Below the pieces are notes generated by a model. The model was given only the letters and a program-made list of their open reading frames with translations. It was not told the DNA's origin and searched no databases. Below are positions 1 to 12,900 of a DNA stretch of 64,000 bases, in pieces. The DNA comes from Latrodectus hesperus (taxonomy: Eukaryota; Arthropoda; Arachnida; Araneae; Theridiidae): assembly GCA_037975125.1 (NCBI GenBank), contig CM075850.1, positions 72,707,890 to 72,771,889 on the forward strand, given 5' to 3'. Numbering within the stretch: position 1 is the first letter of the stretch; every line of letters starts with the position of its first letter. Position numbers and translations under genes: made by a program.

Positions 1-239
1 TTATAGAGCACCAATAATTGAAATAAAGTAATCGTGTTCATTATTTCCTTTAAGATTTTGCATAAATTGACAAGACATTAATGTTACATATCACTTGAAA
101 CAATAGTTTTAACAGTTAAAATATATACACTACTATGAACACCATTATGTTTATACAAATATTAAAAGAAGTAAATGGAAGTATTATTGTTCATCTGATG
201 ATAAATAAAGTTCATCGTCTACCATTGTTGAAAATTGTA

Positions 240-670
240 CAAGGTCAATTGAGTATTTGAATTATTTTTTTCCATCTAAAACCATCCTTTAGACAAGATT
301 ACACAAATTAAAGGTCTGTTTGACTATGATGCCTTTTTATTTGGAAGGACTTTGTAGATGGACATTTCACTATATAGTGAAAGGCAATTCCCAAATCACC
401 ACATTTGCTGATGTTCGAATTGGATTTGTCAAATCTTGCGAAGTATTCAGGGAGGGGTCCATGATTCGTTTTTAAAAGGGTTTGAGATGAAAAAATCTGT
501 TTGGCCGATGTACTTTACTAACTTCCGATGGTTCTTTTATACAGGAGGAGTTTTAAGAAAGAGCTTGGTTTTGGCAGATTTGTGACTGACACTTTCTCAC
601 TGGTAGCAGCTTCTTTGTCCGTCAGTTCGTTTCTCCAATTGCGCACGTGGGCTTTAATCCAGCTTAATTT
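240..670 (-). pseudogene. Decayed C-terminal end (RNase H and tail) of a non-LTR retrotransposon ORF2
   Basis: On the minus strand near 640-664 the translation reads WIKAHVRNWRNELTDKEAAT, which matches the WIKAHVG-x-x-GNE-x-AD-x-LAK signature at the end of LINE-encoded RNase H. Further downstream (toward position 280) are pieces resembling the usual tail of these proteins: NLPKPSSFLKLLL, then a Cys-containing stretch (SKCGDLG) and HYIVKCPSTKSFQIK. The pieces lie in different frames with stops between them, so this is a broken relic without its reverse transcriptase. RNase H would degrade the RNA strand of the cDNA hybrid during retrotransposition. The family call rests on motif order only; the exact clade is not determined. 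Confidence 0.6.
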
Positions 671-685
671 GATACTGCATGATGA

Positions 686-1680
686 TTAGTGTATAGACAC
701 TCTTGAGTGATACGGATGACTTTTGATTTGGGCATTGGATTGAGTAATGATAGGAGAACAGACTGGCTGGGGGTCAGTAGGTTGTAAGACCACCGTGGAC
801 GGCGATACACGAAGCAACACATCTAGGCAAAAAATCAATGAGAGTAGGGATGGCGTCCTGAGGTATTGATCCCTATTCCCTGCCAACTATTTTCAAAAGT
901 GCATCTTCTGAAGGGGTAGTGGCAGGGTCTGAAAATAGCGGCCAATCATATCCCAAACCTGTTCGATTGGTGAGAGATATGAAAAGGTGGCCAGCAGAGC
1001 ATGTTGGCTGATGCAAGCAATGTGCTGTCTGGCGTTATCCTGCAGATAAAGGGAATTGGGCACCACATGCAATTAAGGGAATGTTAAAGGCTTTAGCACA
1101 TCATCCACGTAACGTTGGGTTGTCATAGTGCCATGAATACGAACTAGAGGTAACCTGGAATCATATACGCAGTGGTACCCCAAACCATTGTACCACGTTG
1201 TTGCGTGGTGGGGCGTTCCACAATTGCTGCAGGATTGAACCTGTCTCCACATCGATGCCAAACTCATGCACGCTGATTATCACTGAAGAAACGAAGAGTG
1301 ACTTATCTGTAAAGACGTTCCTGTTCCATTTCATTGTTCTCATTGCTCTAATCAGGCACCATTCCAGATGTTGGCGTCTGTGCTGTGGGGTTAGTGGATA
1401 TCTTCTTAACGAATACCATAAGCAAAGGGCACTAGCAATCAATAGATGGCAAATGGTTTTGATCGATATGACAGCATCCAGGGTGTTTTGCACGTACTGC
1501 AGATTTTCGGTAGACCTCTCCTCGGAGCTTCTATTCATGCGTGCTGACTTCACTGTGGTTCACCGCCACCTTCCAAACATTTCACAATTTATTGTTCCAA
1601 CCATCTTCACCACAGCTGGTCCTGCCCTTCTCAGTTGGATTATTATTCTACTTGTAAACTCGTATATCTGCTGGAACTGA
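686..1680 (-). pseudogene. Decayed Tc1-like (DD34E) transposase
   Basis: Minus-strand pieces in several frames line up in the order of a Tc1-type transposase: PLTPQHRRQHLEWC and WNRNVFTDKSLF (first catalytic Asp, about 1330-1400), then WYNGLGYHCVYDSRLPLV and GTMTTQRYVDDVLKPL (about 1080-1200), then LQDNARQHIA (second Asp) and LSPIEQVWDMIG (catalytic Glu, about 960-1050), then a degraded C-terminus to about 690. Only 24 residues separate the second Asp from the Glu, against 34 in the family, so about ten codons have been lost in frame. Frameshifts and stops show it is inactive. I could not find its TIRs. Sequence up to about 1925 on the 5' side is less AT-rich and may be the rest of the element. 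Confidence 0.75.
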
Positions 1681-4489
<2,809 letters not shown>

Positions 4490-4650
4490 CAGGGAGATCA
4501 TAATTAAACTGCAAATTTAAAAACGCTGTAAAAAAAGAAACTCTGGCCAGAAAGACCTGAAATTTCACCAGAATGTACTTCAAGCAGGGGGATTTTGTTT
4601 GGCATGGGAAAAAATTAGGAAAAAAAGTGGTCAATAGATGGCGCTGCACA
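4490..4650 (+). repeat. E1 left terminal inverted repeat (about 160 bp)
   Basis: Matches, inverted, the sequence of 9963-9980 followed inward by 6219-6078, with scattered mismatches and small indels. The shared inner end reads caatagatggcgctgca. The TTAA at bases 15-18 of this TIR is the same site at which the right TIR was hit by the piggyBac-like element. Confidence 0.88.
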
Positions 4651-4677
4651 GGTGGTTTTATGCAAATTAACGTCTGG

Positions 4678-4685
4678 TATAAAAT
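4678..4685 (+). promoter_or_regulatory. Candidate TATA box of the E1 transposase
   Basis: tataaaat lies 61 bp upstream of the ATG at 4746, just inside the left TIR. A similar TATA-to-ATG layout is seen in E2. Functional only by inference. Confidence 0.4.
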
Positions 4686-4745
4686 GCTGAGTAGCTTGAA
4701 TTCTCGTTAAATGTCGTCTGAAAATCTCCGTGTAAAGATCTTGTT

Positions 4746-5849
4746 ATGACTCTATTTGATAAGGAACGTGCTCTGCTTATCAAACTTTATTATAAGAACA
4801 GTGACTGTGCTGTAACTGCATTAAGGAAATACCGGACACTAAAGGGTTTAAAGAAAGGAGGTGGTCTGATATCTGTCAGAGCTATGGAGGCGATAATTAA
4901 GAAATTCGAAGAGACCGGATCCTTTGACGTAAATCCTGGGAGAGGGAGGAAACCTATTCTTTCTGCATCTGTCGAAGATGTTGCATTGTCATTAGAAGAA
5001 GGAACGAGTAAGCAGGGAACAACCAGTACAAGGGGAATTGCTCGTTAATTGCACATGCCCCTTAGCACGGTTTTGAAAATTTTGCGAAGCATTCTGAAAT
5101 GCTATCCATATAAAACTACGCACGTTCACCAATTACTCAATACGGACTTTGCACAACGTGAAACTTTCGCGCTTCAGTTTATTGCTCGGATGGATGTGGA
5201 TGTTGCATGGCCATGGAACATTTTATGGACAGATGAGGCTCATTCAAATCTTAACGGAGTTGTGAATACGCAAAACTGCAGAATATGGGCAAAGGTAAAT
5301 CTGATTGGGTATGCATTCCTTGCCTCTTCATTCTCCAAAACTTACTGTATGGTGTTGGTTTACGTCCTCCTTTAACATTGGTCCATTTTTCTTCGAGGAG
5401 TTACGGTCTGGGGGGCCTGTCACCGTTAGTGTGAATGCAACACGGTATAAGTCTCTTCTGGAAAACGATGTCATTCCAGCACTTCAACAGCGACAATGTT
5501 TGGATAGGACAATTTTTATGCAAAATGGTGCTACTCCACACATTGCAACCTCGGTAAAAGAGGTGTTGCAACGCCATTTTGGAAATGACCGTATTATCAG
5601 CCGACATTTTCCAACTCCATGGCCGCCACGATCACCGGACATCACTCCCTGTGACTTTTCGCTCTCGGGATTTCTGAAAAATGTTGTGTACAGCGCTCCA
5701 CTAGATACCTTACCGGATTTGAAATGCCGCATTACGCAGCACGTTAACAACATCAGCACTGATAAACTCCAAGCTGCTGTGGAAAATACCTCCTAGCAGA
5801 AAATGGTGGACACCATATTGAAAATTTCTTGAAGACTAAGGACAGTTAA
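4746..5849 (+). pseudogene. E1 transposase pseudogene (DD41D-like mariner family)
   Basis: The frame starts MTLFDKERALLIKLYY, an N-terminal helix-turn-helix like that of E2/E3 (DUF4817-type). It runs to an in-frame TAA at 5046-5048 and continues in the same frame through LWTDEAH (first catalytic Asp). A frameshift near 5305-5330 moves it to another frame carrying GPFFFEE, MQNGATPH and RSPDITPCDF. A last frameshift near 5795 leads to the C-terminal ENGGHHIENFLKTKDS and stop at 5847-5849. The second catalytic Asp is replaced by Asn (codon 5524-5526), and 42 rather than 41 residues separate it from the third Asp because of one extra residue in HFGNDR. The gene is dead: one nonsense change, two frameshifts and a catalytic substitution. 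Confidence 0.88.
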
Positions 5850-6077
5850 AAACCGAATTATTGTTGGATTTTTCTACGGTTTTTGGCCGCAGGACAATTA
5901 AAAACCGATTTTTTCCTATTCGATGTGGCACCACCTTGTCGTGGTGAATAGGCTTTAAACCAAGAGTGCCACAACATCTGCCTGACTTACAATAGCACAA
6001 CTGGTTTAACGTTCAGTTTACAGCCACAACTGATTATCGTTCATGTCAGAATTCATGTAATTAGCCTACAGCCGCCT

Positions 6078-6223
6078 ATGCAGCGCCATCTATTGGCCAC
6101 TTTTTTCCTAATTTTTTTTCCACGCCAAACAAAATCCCCCTGTTGAAGTACATTCTGGTGAAATTTCAGGTCTTTCTGACCAGTGGTTCTTTTTTTTACA
6201 GCGTTTTTAAATTTGCAGTTTAA
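6078..6223 (+). repeat. E1 right TIR, inner part, with the TTAA target of the piggyBac insertion
   Basis: Inverted match to 4504-4650. The last four bases, TTAA at 6220-6223, are duplicated at 9963-9966 on the far side of the inserted element. The outer 18 bp of this TIR are at 9963-9980. Confidence 0.88.
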
Positions 6224-6237
6224 CCCTTTAACGCGCG
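6224..6237 (+). repeat. piggyBac-like left TIR
   Basis: 14-bp terminal repeat directly after TTAA, begins CCC as in the piggyBac superfamily; the partner is at 9949-9962. Confidence 0.85.
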
Positions 6238-6694
6238 GTGGTCGCGCCATGAAACCACCAATTTTCAATATTTTTTCTTAATTCCTTTTCACGATTTTTC
6301 ACTTAAATTTTATAGATTTCATATCTTTTACTTTTAAATAACACTAACAGATGACAGCATCAAATTAATTTCAGGTCGGACTCCTTCCAATATGGCGTTA
6401 TTTAATGTTCATTTTTAACAACACAAAATAACGTACTTTTTTAACATAAATAATAATAAATATCAGATATTTTTCTTCCTATACCGTCATGTCTGTCATA
6501 AAAAATATAAATGCAGCATTAGTTTGAACTAGATACGTAAAAAACTTTCCTTTTTTGAGGGAAATTCCTGGTGGTTGCACCACGCAATCACCGCTCAGCT
6601 AGAACACATGACTTACGTGAACAGCAGACTACATAAACATGGCCGGCATATTATGATTGGGAATTAGAGTGTTTAGGAGTGTGGGGAAGGGGGA

Positions 6695-6776
6695 TTTGAA
6701 TCATATGGTCATTTTACTTGTAAACAACATGTGGCTTTGAATCATAGGGTCATTTTATTTGTAAACAACATGTGGC
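6695..6776 (+). repeat. Tandem duplication of 41 bp inside the piggyBac-like left arm
   Basis: 6695-6735 and 6736-6776 are two adjacent 41-bp units beginning tttgaatcata and ending aacaacatgtggc, differing at two positions. Confidence 0.9.
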
Positions 6777-6956
6777 ATTTATATCCCCAGTGAACATGTG
6801 CTTTCGCTATTTCTGTTTCAGAAAGACTTTTCTGTTGCAGATTTTTCTTTGCGTTGAATGTTGCGTTTGCTCCCAGGCTAGTACGGAAACTTTTATTTAA
6901 TAGTATTTTGTGTGTTTTAAATTTAATGTAAATATATGCATACATATATACATATA

Positions 6957-7231
6957 CAGGGTGATTATAAAAAAACTTTGCCAACATCTGCACTTCTAGC
7001 GTCCATTCTATTTAACCGATCAAGATGATATTTCAAATATAGTTCTTTTGAGATATGCGCTCGAGATTCTGTGAATGGCAACACAGTGGCCCTCGCGGTT
7101 ACAGTTATAGTGACAGAAACTCGAAATTTTCGAATGGCAACGTCTACTTTTTACCATCGCAAAATGTTCAGCACATGCGAAAACCCTAAATAGCGTTGAA
7201 ACGGTACCGATATGTCTAAAAACGGACGTGT
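6957..7231 (+). repeat. E2 left TIR (about 275 bp)
   Basis: Inverted match of 8614-8888 with only a few substitutions. Reading frames inside it are shadows of the repeat and are not genes. Confidence 0.92.
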
Positions 7232-7364
7232 TCTGCAAACACAAAAAAGAGTTCTGAAAACCGGCCAATAAAACACGATCTGGGCGCATGCAATAAATTT
7301 GCATGTGACAGAGTCAAGAAACCAATCACAGAACGCCGGTCGCCAGATATTCAGCGTAGGAAAC

Positions 7365-7374
7365 CTATAAAATA
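7365..7374 (+). promoter_or_regulatory. Candidate TATA box of the E2 transposase
   Basis: ctataaaata lies about 50-60 bp upstream of the ATG at 7425. CCAAT motifs occur further upstream (7322-7326). The same sequence is present in E3 on the far side of the Jockey insertion. Confidence 0.5.
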
Positions 7375-7424
7375 CCAAGCGGGTATGCGAAGTCGTCATT
7401 CGGGAACTCGCACATGCCGACGAT

Positions 7425-8504
7425 ATGAGTCTTCCTAGGAAAGTTCGCGGTGAATTGATCAAACTCTATTACCAAAATGGGATGAACGCTGCGGAAGCCT
7501 TGCGTGTGTATCGCCGCAATCATCGACAACGACGCGGCCCATGTACTCTGCAAGCTCTGCGTAATTTAGTGCGGAAATTCGAAGATACAGGCTGTACCTG
7601 TGATAAACAGCGCTCCGGACGGCCAACTGTTTCTGAGGACGTTGTCATGGAAGTGCACCATACAGTGACTGCAGGACACACAGAAACCGCAAGAGGCATA
7701 GCGCGCGTGTTGGATATTCCGAACTCAACGGTCCGCAAGCTCTTGCGCTCGGTACTTCACATGTTTCCCTATCGGTTCCAGCGCGTCCAGATGTTGGAGC
7801 CGGGTGACCCACAACAACGTCTGGACTTCGCAAATGCATTTTCGTTACGATATGATGCGGATAACGACTGGCCACTTCGCATACTATGGACGGACGAGGC
7901 GCATTTCACCTTAAATGGCAGCATTAACACAAAGAATTGTGTGCACTAGGAAGAGACGAATCCTCATGCTGTGGCGCCAGTACCATTATTTGACGCCAAA
8001 GTGACTGCGTGGTGCGGCATTACAGCTACATTTGTTCTGGGCCCGTTCTTCTTTGAGGAAACGACCCCGACTGGCCCTGCAACATGTTCTGTAACGGGCC
8101 CTCGTTATGCAGCCATGCTGAAAAATTATGTCTTACCGGAGTTGCGTCGGCTGAATGCACTCAATGACATTGTTTGGATGCAAGATGGCGCACCTCCACA
8201 TATAGCGATATCAGTTAAAAGGCTCCTGGATCAGCATTTTGGTGATCGCATCATCTCACGCTATTATCCTTTTCCGTGGCCTGCGCGATCCCCAGATCTG
8301 ACGCCTATGGATTTCTGGTTTTGGGGCTATCTCAAATCCAGAGTTTATCTGTGCAATCCTCAAACATTGTCGGACTTAAAGGATTCTATACGGCGTGAGA
8401 TTGGAAACATCCCTCGTGCCATGTTGCGTGCAGCGACATTGTCCACCGTCTCCCGCATGCAATGCGTAATTGCCTGTGATGGCACTCATGTGGAAAATGT
8501 TTGA
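7425..8504 (+). pseudogene. E2 DD41D transposase, one nonsense codon
   Basis: A 360-codon frame from ATG 7425 (MSLPRKVRGELIKLYY) to the stop at 8502-8504, interrupted only by TAG at 7947-7949 (codon 175, Trp in E3). The next codon is also changed (Gly176 to Glu); both differences are G-to-A on this strand. An N-terminal helix-turn-helix (about residues 1-65) and a second one (about 75-115) precede the DDE/D domain, with D157 in LWTDEAHF, D254 in MQDGAPPH and D296 in SPDLTPMDFWFW. Exactly 41 residues separate the last two. The enzyme would cut and paste elements bearing the matching TIRs. At nine or so positions it differs from E3, and here it often keeps the more typical residue (for example RSGRP, FVLGPFFF). 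Confidence 0.93.
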
Positions 8505-8613
8505 AATTAATAAAGATTTTTTTCTCTATGTGTTCTCATCATTGAGCAGTGTCTTGTCTCTGTCGTATGCATTATTCCTCCATGTGCCTTGAAGAACTGT
8601 TTGTATGTGTATA

Positions 8614-8888
8614 ACACGTCTGTTTTCGGACATATCGGTACCGTTTCAACGCTATTTAGGGTTTTCGCATGTGCTGAACATTTTGCGATGGTAAAAAGTA
8701 GGCGTTGCCTTTCGAAAATTTCGAGTTTCTGTCACTATAACTGTAACCGCGAGGGCCACTGTGTTGCCATTCACAGAATCTCGAGCGCATATCTCAAAAG
8801 AACTATATTTGAAGTATCATCTTGATCGGTTAAATAGAATGGACGCTAGAAGTGCAGATGTTGGCAAAGTTTTTTTATAATCACCCTG
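8614..8888 (-). repeat. E2 right TIR (about 275 bp)
   Basis: Inverted partner of 6957-7231; the outer end caccctg is followed by the TA duplication. Confidence 0.92.
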
Positions 8889-9000
8889 TATATTTTATCG
8901 AAAATAATATTTACGTAAAAGTTTTATTTAAATTTAAAATAATTAATAGCAATATAGTTTAACTGTGTGTAAATATTTTCTTCTACTGTTCAAATTTAAA

Positions 9001-9534
9001 ATGCGTCGCAAAGGGCTTGGAATAGCTGAGGCATTAGCTTTATTTGAAGAAAAGGATTACAATCAAAATATGGGGTATGTGGACTATTTTCATCAATTGA
9101 AAAGCTTATATGAAATTGATTGGAAAAGTAAAAAATGGTGGCATCGAATTTTCTTCCATTTTATTGATGTCGCTATTGTAAATTCCTTTATTATATATCG
9201 AATGCTTCCAGAAAGTGATCCAAACTGAAAAGTACTTAAGTTATTCAGAATGGACATCATCAGTAGTTTGATTTCAATGGGAAATAAAGGATCTGTTCCC
9301 AAAAGAAAAATATCAAGCTCCGCATGTATAAAAAGCCACAAACCTCATGTTCCAGAACAAAAAAGATTAAAGAATGCTGAACACATGCCAATAAAATGCA
9401 AACCACAGCGGTGCGCATTTTGTAGCACAAAGGAGAAACCTCACAGAACAAGACACATGTGTGAAACTTGCAATGTTGGTTTATGCATGTATCAAAAAGA
9501 TAAAAGGTGCTTTGAACAGTTTCACAAGAAATAA
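9001..9534 (+). pseudogene. C-terminal fragment of a piggyBac transposase
   Basis: A single frame, broken only by TGA at 9226-9228. The first part reads DYNQNMGYVDYFHQLKS and KKWWHRIFFHFIDVAIVNSF, the classic end of the piggyBac DDE domain. The last part (to 9534) is the Cys-rich zinc-binding domain (RCAFC, MCETC, LC, RCFEQFH) that binds the element ends. In piggyBac proteins the first motif is normally MGGVDxxDQ with two conserved Asp; here the first is kept and the second is His. The N-terminal and central catalytic regions are missing from the element, so this copy could only have moved with an enzyme supplied in trans. Codons upstream of 9001 do not look coding. Confidence 0.88.
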
Positions 9535-9948
9535 CTTTTTTCTAATTGACATTTAAAAAAAACTGTACCTGCTAAATGAGGATTCTAAATTCAGTATCGA
9601 CGTGTTTTTATAGCAACAAAATTATATAAATGTTTAAATTTTCACTTTTACTACTCTTCAATTTGTAAAATATTGTAAAAAAATAATATACTGCATTTTA
9701 AATACAAACTATCTAAGAAGTTTGCAATAATCATCATTTATTGAAAACGCGTACGAAACAAGGTAAGTTTTTTCCCCTACTAACTCAGTAAGTATCAAGG
9801 TCCTAGACGCACGCTGGTCGCGCCTTGCGACCACCACCCACAGATAAATGGGTAGATGTAGATTTTATTAAATTAATATATTATTTGTCTGTGGGATCAT
9901 AACATTCAATTTTTAGAATTCTTTAGTTTAAAATTAAAAAAAATATTG

Positions 9949-9962
9949 CGCGCGTCAAAGGG
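9949..9962 (-). repeat. piggyBac-like right TIR
   Basis: Inverted partner of 6224-6237, followed by the TTAA duplication at 9963-9966 and then the outer end of the E1 right TIR. Confidence 0.85.
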
Positions 9963-9982
9963 TTAATTATGATCTCCCTGTA

Positions 9983-12900
9983 TGTATAAATATGATTCTG
10001 TTCGTAGGTTTGTAGGTCACATTTGTTTTATGAGGCATGTAAGTCATATATTTTGATAAAAATGTCATAAGTTTTCAAAAATTTAATTTTATAATTTAAA
10101 TGACATTTTTTGTGTAAAATATTAATTCTCATTTATTTTGTACTTTTGTCTTATTGGAGAAAAAAGAATATTCATATACTTAAGCATATCTCTATAAGAT
10201 GAAATAATTAAATACAAATATATTCTCATAACTTCAACTTAGCAATCAAGAAAATCAACGAAATGTCTTGTGTACGTTAATTTCTTTTTTATTAGGCTAT
10301 TCAAAAAAGTTAGGTTGGCTTATAAATTTACAGAAAATATGTAAACTTTAGTACCAACACTAAAAGAAATAAAATAAACATTAGAGTCAATTTATTGAAT
10401 TAATTCTTTGAGCACATTCCTATTAAGCCTTGATAACAACGAAAATTTAATTTGTCTTTCCGAAAATTTCTCTTTTGCGCAAAAAGCAGGAAAGCGCTAA
10501 GTTACTTTTATGGAAAGCATTATATGAACAGTAACAATCATATATATTGTTAAAAAAAGAAAGATAAGTGTATTAATAAGAATTCTTTTTTTATTTTTTG
10601 CTATAGTAAAACTGAAAATAAAAACAGTTTATTTTATTTTGAAGTGTGTAAAGCTAATTTAAAACTATGATTGTAATATATTCATAAAAATATCTTTATT
10701 AATTATCTTGATTTAAAGCTAAAGTTTATTTAAAATATAATATTTGAGACAGTAACTATAACTTATTATTAACAATAAAATAATTAGTAAAGTTAGAGCA
10801 AAACTAATAAAAATAATTTAAAATGTAATCTTGTTTTTTATGTCATTTATATATAAAAATTAATGACTAAGCAACAGAAAATTTTAAAAGCAGTTTTATT
10901 TATTTCATTTGACGTTATTTGATTATTTATTTTTTAAGTCAAATTCATCTTTTCAATCACGTCTTTAAAAATTTCATTTTAGATTATCATGATTTTAAAT
11001 CTGAAAACAAACTTTTAAGTATTATTTTACCTTTCACAACTAAAATAACTTCCAACTGAACTGAATAAACTTCAACTAAATAAACTTTTACAACTAAACA
11101 CAACTAAAATATATCGTAAAACTATAATTAATCAATTATAATAGATATTGTCATTAATTTTTTGAGTTTTGAATCATATTTAAAAAAAGCTGGAAAAATC
11201 GTATTTCAGAATATAATTCAGAAATAAAGATAATAAAGAAAGACAAACTAAAAAAGTAAAAATAACCAGTTAGAAAAATTAAATTTATATTGAAACTAAT
11301 ACATCATTTTAATTAAATGATATAATCTAATGAGCTAAAATGTGATTTTAAGTTTGTTATAATATTTATTAATTTTTTTTCATTGCAATAAAATATAATG
11401 GAAGAAACTTTTAAGAAAAAATTAATCTTTTTAAGCTTTTCTTGTGAATGGATAATATATCACGCAAAAGTATTTAAGAAGTACTAGGAAATTTGAAACA
11501 TATTTGGAATAACTCGATAAAAATAAAAGTATATCTTTTTATAAAAAGGTGTAATAAAAAATAAGTGTGTCAATCAGGATAAATATAAGATGCTAAAAAG
11601 ATTTTTACTGGAGTGTTTTATATTAATGGACTGAGCTGTAATTTAGTATAATAATTATTAAATCATTAGCAGAGATAAAATTTCATACACAACCCAATAA
11701 TGGAAGATTTTTTCTCTGTATATGCTGCTTTACTTATGATAATATAAGGATTTAAGAAATATTTAACTTGTTGAAAAAAATTTCTTTTTACTCCCAAAAA
11801 AATTTTATTTTTTCACAATTTCTATTATTAGAGAATTACATTGTTTAAGAAAATTTATAAATACAATGTCACACATACATAAAATATTTAAATTCAATAG
11901 CATTATTTTGTGTTCAATTATATTAAATAGCTTTATACTCTTAGATTTTCCTCCTTCTTGTATTTAGCACTGCTGAATATTGTAGTAATTAAAAGCTTTC
12001 AATTTTAGAATAATAAATTAAAAAAAAATCATGTTGAACAAAAAACCAAATTCATTGTTTAAAATTTGATTTTTAGAAAATTATGTTGAATTTGAAACGA
12101 AATCCATTACAACGAATAATTTTTGTAAATTAAATGTTTTCTATTTTAAAGTAGTAAAGCCATTAAAATTGATAATTCAAACCGGAAAAAACAAAAAATA
12201 AATAAATAAATAAATCAAATTTCACTGTCTTACACTTAGTATTAGATTTAGAAAATTACTTTGAATTTGATACGTAATCCATTAAAGCAATAAAAATATT
12301 TTCAACCATTCACATTATCCTCTTTTTTATCAATTTACTAGAAATATTCCAAAGAAGAGAAATCTAAAACTAAATGGAATTATTAAATTAATGAAAAACA
12401 GGATCATAAGAATGCAGATTCATTGGGTAACAAAATCTAGATAGGAAAATATAGTAGTTGTCTCACTTTCATTGCACCATGAACAGTGAGAAAAAGCATT
12501 CATTTCATGATTAAAATCTCATGTATTGCAGAAAAGCTCAAAGATTTTCAAGATTTTTATAAAAACATTAGATAACCTATAGGAAGAAAAAACAGTAGCT
12601 TGTTTCTCGTATATCCCCTACAGCAATACTGAATATTTTTTTCAAAAACTTTAAAAGAAAACAAACTTTAAAATATTCTTATTTTCGCTGTAATAATGCA
12701 TCCAAGCATAAAAAGATGGTTTTAATAGCTGGAAGCATTCTTACTTGAGAATAGAAAGAATAAAATGTACGCAAAATTTCCAGAAAAATGCTTTTAAATA
12801 TTACTGTAAGTAAAGTTTCAATAAGAAATATTCTAAATTAAATACAAAATAATCAATCTAAAAAGAAAGAAATGTGAATGAAAAAAATATTTGATAATGT

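Larger units (their letters stand above)
6957..8888 (+). mobile_element. E2: DD41D mariner-like element, 1932 bp, long TIRs
   Basis: Begins cagggtgattataaaaaaac and ends with the inverse, flanked by TA at 6955-6956 and 8889-8890. The TIRs are about 275 bp and nearly identical. One transposase frame is broken by a single stop. E3 at 20846-27778, with its Jockey insert removed, has exactly the same length (1932 bp) and about 97% identical protein, so the two copies come from one active family. The element sits in non-coding DNA of the piggyBac-like host. Confidence 0.95.
6224..9962 (+). mobile_element. piggyBac-like element, internally deleted, hosting E2
   Basis: The ends read CCCTTTAACGCGCG (6224-6237) and, inverted, CCCTTTGACGCGCG (9949-9962), 13 of 14 identical. 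They are flanked on both sides by TTAA, the diagnostic piggyBac target. Subtracting E2 and its TA duplication leaves about 1.8 kb, short for an autonomous piggyBac (about 2.4 kb). Only the C-terminal part of a transposase is present (9001-9534). Each end has a subterminal copy of tggtcgcgcc (6239-6248 and 9815-9824). On the right it forms a small palindrome, ggtcgc-gcctt-gcgacc. Confidence 0.9.
4490..9980 (+). mobile_element. E1: DD41D-like mariner element, outer shell of a three-level nest
   Basis: The element starts with cagggagatcataattaa at 4490 and ends with the inverted counterpart at 9963-9980, flanked by TA at 4488-4489 and 9981-9982, the expected duplication for the IS630/Tc1/mariner group. 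Its TIRs are about 160 bp. The right TIR is interrupted at a TTAA by a piggyBac-like element (6224-9962). Removing that insert and one TTAA leaves 1748 bp with one transposase pseudogene. The element belongs to the same broad lineage as E2 and E3 but to a clearly different subfamily: different TIR sequence and divergent protein. Confidence 0.9.

Noticed and set aside
365..382. 18-bp perfect palindrome tttcactatatagtgaaa
   Set aside because: It falls inside the readable LINE tail relic and has no partner elsewhere, so chance is likely.
1198..1680. Plus-strand 160-residue frame, the longest near the left end
   Set aside because: Antisense to the Tc1-like transposase relic, whose motifs are on the minus strand.
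7020..7553. Minus-strand frames of 62-103 residues, repeated at 8589-8825, 20909-21145 and 27333-27715
   Set aside because: They lie in the long TIRs and 5' region of E2/E3 and are shadows of the repeat; frames shared between copies reflect DNA identity, not coding.
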